Source: CBDUBU01 sp965365465 (GTDB lineage: Bacteria; Bacteroidota; Rhodothermia; Rhodothermales; DASSAV01). Taken from it: DNA of 11,092 nt. The first letter of the stretch is position 1. Every line of letters begins with the position of its first letter. The notes below the pieces were generated by a model. The model was not told where the DNA came from. It saw only the letters and a program-made list of their open reading frames with translations, and searched no databases. Positions 7,790 through 11,092 of this stretch are shown here, one piece after another. Location of the stretch: assembly GCA_965365465.1 (NCBI GenBank), contig CBDUBU010000129.1:1-11092 (forward strand), written 5' to 3'. Position numbers and translations under genes: made by a program.

Positions 7790-8554
7790 ATGAGTACGCA
7801 GACACAATTTGCCCTCACCGACGCGCAGAAGCAGCAGTACAGGCAAGAAGGCTACATCTTCCTCGAACGTGTAGTGGCTGAAGAGACCCTGGAGATGCTG
7901 CGCACCGAATGCGACCAGTTGGTCGAAGCGCAGAATACCGAAATGGATCGGCTCGGCTCGGACACGCTGAACCTGAGCCGGAGGGGAAGCCGGTACTTCA
8001 TCTTCCTGCCGTACAAAGATCGCCCCCAGCTTGGCTCCTTCATTTTCAGCGACACGATGGAGGAAATCTGTAGAGCTACGTTGGGAGAGAATGCGCTGTT
8101 TTTCTGGGAACAGTTTGTAGTCAAGCAGACCCGCGATGCCAAAAAATCCGTTTTCTCATGGCATCAGGATGCCGGGTATGTCGATGGACTGCCGGTCCCG
8201 CCTTATGTCAATGCGTGGGTAGCGCTGGATGACGTGAGTGAGGAGAATGGCACGTTGTATGTCTTGCCTTACTCGAAGGCCGGCACACGGGAGCGGATCG
8301 AGCACAGGGTGGACCCTGATTCGGGCGACCGGGTCGGGTATTTCGGGGAGGAGCCGGGCATTCCGTTTATCGCCCCCGCCGGCTCGATCTGCGTTTTCTC
8401 CAGTACGGCTTTTCATCGTTCAGGGCCGAACCAGACGGATCGGCAGCGCCGGGCCTACGCGCTCCAGTATTCCGCAGATACGGTTTACAATGCCGATGGA
8501 TCGGTGATGGGAATTGGAGAACCGTTCATCGTGGAGGGCAACCGTATTCGTTAG
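7790..8554 (+). CDS. Phytanoyl-CoA dioxygenase (PhyH) family Fe(II)/2-oxoglutarate oxygenase
   Basis: A 254-residue cupin-fold oxygenase of the PhyH family, whose members use Fe(II), O2 and 2-oxoglutarate to hydroxylate varied small molecules. The facial triad is visible: His125 and Asp127 in SWHQDAGY and His209 in STAFHRSGPN; Arg220 or Arg221 in DRQRRAY is the likely 2-oxoglutarate salt-bridge partner. The N-terminus (LTDAQKQQYRQEGYIFLERVV) is the usual PhyH opening. ATG 7790 was chosen because family homology begins a few residues after it; a TTG at 7736 would add 18 residues of no family character. No Shine-Dalgarno sequence is seen. It is the first gene of an apparent three-gene operon, 51 bases before the lyxose isomerase, and is controlled by the operator upstream. 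The family is certain; the substrate is unknown, and the context suggests a sugar or sugar derivative rather than phytanoyl-CoA. Confidence 0.88.
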   Translation: MSTQTQFALTDAQKQQYRQEGYIFLERVVAEETLEMLRTECDQLVEAQNTEMDRLGSDTLNLSRRGSRYFIFLPYKDRPQLGSFIFSDTMEEICRATLGENALFFWEQFVVKQTRDAKKSVFSWHQDAGYVDGLPVPPYVNAWVALDDVSEENGTLYVLPYSKAGTRERIEHRVDPDSGDRVGYFGEEPGIPFIAPAGSICVFSSTAFHRSGPNQTDRQRRAYALQYSADTVYNADGSVMGIGEPFIVEGNRIR

Positions 8555-8605
8555 GCGCAATGCCACGGCAGCGCCGTTTCTCAATCAAGCAGCCGGTATC
8601 TCTGT

Positions 8606-9154
8606 ATGCTTACACGAAGCGAGGTAGAACGGGCGCAAGCGCGGGCCTTCGAGATGCTGCGTGAGGCGGGCATCGCCCTGACGGAGACGGAGCGCGGCCA
8701 GATCGAAGTAGCGGACTTCGGCCTTGAGGACTTGCAGCGCACCGGTCTGGAACTGGTCGTCTACGTAAACAACGACCGGTACTGCGCCAAAGAACTGGTC
8801 TTATTTCCGAGGCAGACCTGTCCGGAGCACCGGCATCCTCCGGTAGGCAGCGATCCCGGCAAGCGCGAGACGTTTCGCTGCCGGCAAGGGACCGTGTGGT
8901 TGTATGTGGAAGGAAAACCAACGGCTTTTCCGAAGGCAATCGTACCGGCAGGCGACGAAGCCTATTATTCCGTCTTCCATGAGATCGAGCTTCATCCCGG
9001 CGATCAGTACACCATTCCCCCCGATACCTTGCACTGGTTTCAGGCAGGAGCGGAAGGCGCCGTCGTCTCGGAGTTCTCGAGCACGAGCCGGGACGAGTTC
9101 GACATTTTCACCGACCCCCGTATCCGCCGGATTCCGGAGACCGCCGCCGACTGA
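8606..9154 (+). CDS. D-lyxose isomerase family protein (cupin ketol-isomerase)
   Basis: A 182-residue single-domain cupin resembling D-lyxose ketol-isomerases such as Bacillus subtilis YdaE, which interconvert D-lyxose and D-xylulose and often also D-mannose and D-fructose with a Mn(II) ion. The predicted metal ligands are His75 and His77 in CPEHRHPP, Glu88 in GKRETFRC and His143 in PPDTLHWFQAG. The segments TVWLYVEG, HPGDQYTIPPDTLHW and SEFSSTSRDEFDIFTDPRI are characteristic of the family. ATG 8606 gives a normal family length; there is no clear Shine-Dalgarno sequence. It sits between the dioxygenase (51-base gap) and the lacI-type gene (33-base gap), indicating co-transcription and a sugar-utilisation role. 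The isomerase call is good; the physiological sugar might be lyxose, mannose or a modified ketose. Confidence 0.82.
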   Translation: MLTRSEVERAQARAFEMLREAGIALTETERGQIEVADFGLEDLQRTGLELVVYVNNDRYCAKELVLFPRQTCPEHRHPPVGSDPGKRETFRCRQGTVWLYVEGKPTAFPKAIVPAGDEAYYSVFHEIELHPGDQYTIPPDTLHWFQAGAEGAVVSEFSSTSRDEFDIFTDPRIRRIPETAAD

Positions 9155-9187
9155 AAAGCCTGCTCGCGCCGGATTTGCCAGAGTTGT

Positions 9188-10204
9188 ATGCCTGTAACGC
9201 TCAACGATATTGCTGAAAAGGCAGGCGTCTCCGTTTCGACGGTTTCGCGCGTGCTGAACAAGAAAGGGGAAAAGCATCGCATCGGGAAAGATACCCGCGA
9301 GCGGATTCTCAAAACGGCGCGTGAACTGGCGTACCGTCCCAATCAGCTTGCACGCGGGCTGCGGCTGAAAAAGACCAATACGCTGGGATTGATTGCGCCC
9401 GACGTGTCGAACCCTTTTTTTGCGTTTATCATCAAGCGGGTGCAGAGCATTGCGCACGGGCTGGGTTACAGTCTGATCGTCTGCAACACGGATGAAAACC
9501 TGAACCAGGAAATAGATCATCTGAACCTGCTCTCGCGCAGCCGGGTAGATGGCCTCGTGGCGATGCCGGTCGGGCAGAGCTACACGCATTTTGCCGAATG
9601 GCATGAAAGAGGGATTCCCCTGGTGCTGCTGGACCGGTGTTTCGATGAGGCCAGCGTCAATAGCGTCGTCGTAGACAACCGCAACGGTTCAAAAGAGGCC
9701 GTCGAGCATCTCATTGGATTCGGGCACCAGCGCATCGCGTTCATTCAGGGTTTGCCAAACACACTGACCAATACCATGCGTCTCCAGGGGTATCGGGAGG
9801 CGCTGGAAGCGCATGGAATACCCTATGACGAAAGCCTCGTCGTGGGGCGCGATTTCCGGCAGGAAAACGGCTACATGGAGACCAAACTGCTGTTGAGCCG
9901 GGTCAACAGACCAACCGCCCTTTTTGCGACGAGCGATACGATTACGCTGGGAGCCTTGCAGGCCATCTACGAGGAAAACCTGCTCATTCCGGAAGATATC
10001 TCACTGATCATGTTCGATGATGTCGATTATGCGCCCTACCTGCGGTGTCCGCTCACGGCAGTAAGACAGCCGAAAGAGATGATGGGCGAACTGGGCGTAA
10101 AGTTGCTGATCGAAGAGATCAAAGGGGGGCAGCAGGGGGGCAAGCGGATCATGCTCAAGACAAAGCTGGTGAGGCGACAGTCGGTGGGAGCGCCGGGAGC
10201 CTAG
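9188..10204 (+). CDS. LacI/GalR-family transcriptional regulator
   Basis: A 338-residue repressor-type protein. The N-terminal helix-turn-helix (residues about 4-24, TLNDIAEKAGVSVSTVSRVL) and the hinge region (YRPNQLARGLRLKKT) are classical for the family. From about residue 64 (TLGLIAPDVSNPFF) a periplasmic-binding-protein-like effector domain follows, with DGLVAMP, HQRIAFIQG and PEDISLIMFDDVDYA segments. At 338 residues there is no room for a LacI-type C-terminal tetramerisation helix, so a dimer is expected. The gene closes the dioxygenase-lyxose isomerase operon. Three matching CAAACGTTTG operators nearby (7714, 10217, 10397) are the obvious targets, giving autoregulation and control of the following lipoprotein gene. 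The effector is unknown; a sugar handled by the neighbouring isomerase is a natural guess. The pairing of this protein with these sites is inference from proximity and motif type. Confidence 0.92.
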   Translation: MPVTLNDIAEKAGVSVSTVSRVLNKKGEKHRIGKDTRERILKTARELAYRPNQLARGLRLKKTNTLGLIAPDVSNPFFAFIIKRVQSIAHGLGYSLIVCNTDENLNQEIDHLNLLSRSRVDGLVAMPVGQSYTHFAEWHERGIPLVLLDRCFDEASVNSVVVDNRNGSKEAVEHLIGFGHQRIAFIQGLPNTLTNTMRLQGYREALEAHGIPYDESLVVGRDFRQENGYMETKLLLSRVNRPTALFATSDTITLGALQAIYEENLLIPEDISLIMFDDVDYAPYLRCPLTAVRQPKEMMGELGVKLLIEEIKGGQQGGKRIMLKTKLVRRQSVGAPGA

Positions 10205-10216
10205 ACAGGGAAAACT

Positions 10217-10233
10217 TGCACAAACGTTTGTAC
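10217..10233. promoter_or_regulatory. LacI-family operator 2, distal site before the lipoprotein gene
   Basis: TGCACAAACGTTTGTAC has the perfect 12-base palindrome ACAAACGTTTGT (10220-10231) with the same CAAACGTTTG core as operators 1 and 3. It begins 12 bases after the lacI stop codon, and its centre is exactly 180 bp from that of operator 3. Confidence 0.75.
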
Positions 10234-10330
10234 CGGTTCAGGAGAAAAAGCGGAGGCATTCTGTAAAGATCCGTGGAAGGGGCGGTTATCTGCCCTTGCT
10301 ATGCTTCCTGATTGTTAATAATTTGTCAAA

Positions 10331-10340
10331 GAAGCGCTTC
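10331..10340. promoter_or_regulatory. Second LacI-type palindrome, GAAGCGCTTC
   Basis: This perfect 10-base palindrome carries AAGCGCTT, which fits the general LacI-family pattern AANCGNTT but differs from the CAAACGTTTG sites. It lies between operators 2 and 3. One-mismatch copies occur at 7634-7641 (TAGCGCTT) and 10426-10433 (AAGCGCTC). It could be the target of another LacI-family regulator. Confidence 0.35.
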
Positions 10341-10396
10341 CGGACGCGAAAGAAACCACAGACCTGTTGTAAAACCACGGCGAGTTCACTCGCAAA

Positions 10397-10413
10397 TGCG
10401 CAAACGTTTGCCT
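10397..10413. promoter_or_regulatory. LacI-family operator 3, proximal to the lipoprotein gene
   Basis: TGCGCAAACGTTTGCCT includes the palindrome GCAAACGTTTGC (10400-10411) and shares 18 identical bases with operator 1 (10394-10411 against 7711-7728). It ends 20 bases before the ATG at 10434, within the expected leader or start region of the lipoprotein transcript. Confidence 0.78.
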
Positions 10414-10433
10414 GACATTCAGAAAAAGCGCTC

Positions 10434-11092
10434 ATGAGATCACTTCATCCGGCTTTGCTGCTTTTGGGGATCGCGCTGCTTGGAGGGTGTGAGGATGCCT
10501 CGGACTTGCTTGCGCCTTACGAGGCAGAGCGTCCCCTCACCTTCCTGGCGATCACGCGGAGCGCCACACCCGACATTCAATGGGTAGGAGGGCGCGTTGC
10601 AGCCGTTGGGGTGAACCGGGGAACCAGGGCAGCGCTGGATTCTACGTTGGTCTGGGTAACGACTTCAGACGGAAATGATATCAACTCCTACGTTACGGTT
10701 GGCGCCCGGACGGATGAAGCGCTCATACGTTCGCTGCAAGGCACGCCGGTGGAGACCCTGGAGGACGAGACGACCTACACCTTCTGGATAGCGGAAAAAA
10801 GCGCCCTGGATGCGCAGTTGAATCCTGGCGGACTGTCTTCCCTGTCATTTGCAGACTCTACCTTTACGACCTCCCTGGTGCTCAGCGGCCGCAGCGGAGG
10901 AGACCCAGGTCTGGGAGTTGTCATCAAGGTGACGCGGGACGAGCGGTTGCTGGGGAGCCGGTATATTATCGACTGGACGCCCGGCGACGTGCCGTTTCGC
11001 CGCATTGCCATTTCAGCAGCCTCATCAGGCCGATTCACCGATCTGATCTGGCACGTTGCACAGCCGGAGAGCGAACCTGATGCCATATATCC
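10434..11092 (+). CDS. Exported lipoprotein of unknown function (3' end outside window)
   Basis: The frame starting at ATG 10434 stays open to the window end (219 whole codons). The N-terminus is a short lipoprotein signal peptide: Arg3, a hydrophobic core PALLLLGIALLGG, then the lipobox cysteine Cys19. The next residues EDASD are acidic; in Bacteroidota such residues after the cysteine can direct lipoproteins to the cell surface. The rest is Thr/Ser-rich with alternating hydrophobic residues (for example TTYTFWIAEKSAL and SLVLSGRSGG), suggesting beta-sandwich structure, but I recognise no family. Two LacI-type operators in the 229 bases upstream imply sugar-responsive expression. It may be the first gene of a surface-binding, uptake or polysaccharide locus continuing beyond the window. 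Export is well supported; function is not known. Confidence 0.75.
   Translation, partial: MRSLHPALLLLGIALLGGCEDASDLLAPYEAERPLTFLAITRSATPDIQWVGGRVAAVGVNRGTRAALDSTLVWVTTSDGNDINSYVTVGARTDEALIRSLQGTPVETLEDETTYTFWIAEKSALDAQLNPGGLSSLSFADSTFTTSLVLSGRSGGDPGLGVVIKVTRDERLLGSRYIIDWTPGDVPFRRIAISAASSGRFTDLIWHVAQPESEPDAIY

Noticed and set aside
8801..9604. Minus-strand open frame of 267 codons spanning two genes
   Set aside because: It overlaps the ends of the lyxose isomerase and lacI-type genes in antisense; both plus-strand genes have clear family motifs and this frame has none.
10277..10297. Possible terminator hairpin after the lacI-type gene (AAGGGGC paired with GCCCTT)
   Set aside because: The stem needs a bulge, the loop is 8 bases and no T-run follows; too weak to call.

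Overview
The window reads as about 58% GC bacterial chromosome with every gene on the + strand: eight genes, two of them cut by the window edges. No RNA gene, insertion sequence, CRISPR array or origin was seen, and no gap between genes exceeds 230 bases. A diderm host is suggested by a lipoprotein with an acidic stretch right after the lipobox cysteine. All but one start codon lack a clear Shine-Dalgarno sequence, as in Bacteroidota and sister lineages such as Rhodothermota. That placement is an inference, not a proof.

Layout. (1) Positions 3-3239 are the C-terminal part of a very large Tc (ABC) insecticidal-toxin A subunit; its start lies outside the window and no TcB or TcC partner follows. 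(2) Positions 3409-7613 hold a metabolic block: a xylose-isomerase-like TIM-barrel isomerase/epimerase, a glycyl radical enzyme (GRE) of unknown substrate, and its radical-SAM activating enzyme. The GRE and activase are 20 bases apart and surely form one unit. (3) Positions 7790-10204 hold a second block: a phytanoyl-CoA-dioxygenase-family oxygenase, a D-lyxose isomerase-type cupin enzyme and a LacI-family repressor, with gaps of 51 and 33 bases. (4) From 10434 to the end is the start of an exported lipoprotein gene with no recognised function.

Regulation is unusually readable. Three near-identical LacI/PurR-type operators (core CAAACGTTTG) lie upstream of the dioxygenase operon (one) and upstream of the lipoprotein gene (two, centres exactly 180 bp apart). 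This suggests that the LacI protein controls its own operon and the lipoprotein locus, probably in response to a sugar or sugar derivative. A half-site-like palindrome precedes the TIM-barrel gene, so a link between the two metabolic blocks is possible but weak.

The most interesting material is the GRE/activase pair. The GRE has Cys-Gly-Glu (GCGE) where characterised GRE eliminases carry GCVE. The activase has Asp in place of the second cysteine of its second ferredoxin cluster, as in Pyrococcus furiosus ferredoxin. The pair sits beside sugar isomerases and an oxygen-dependent dioxygenase, which points to an uncharacterised sugar or polyol conversion; the substrate cannot be read from sequence alone.
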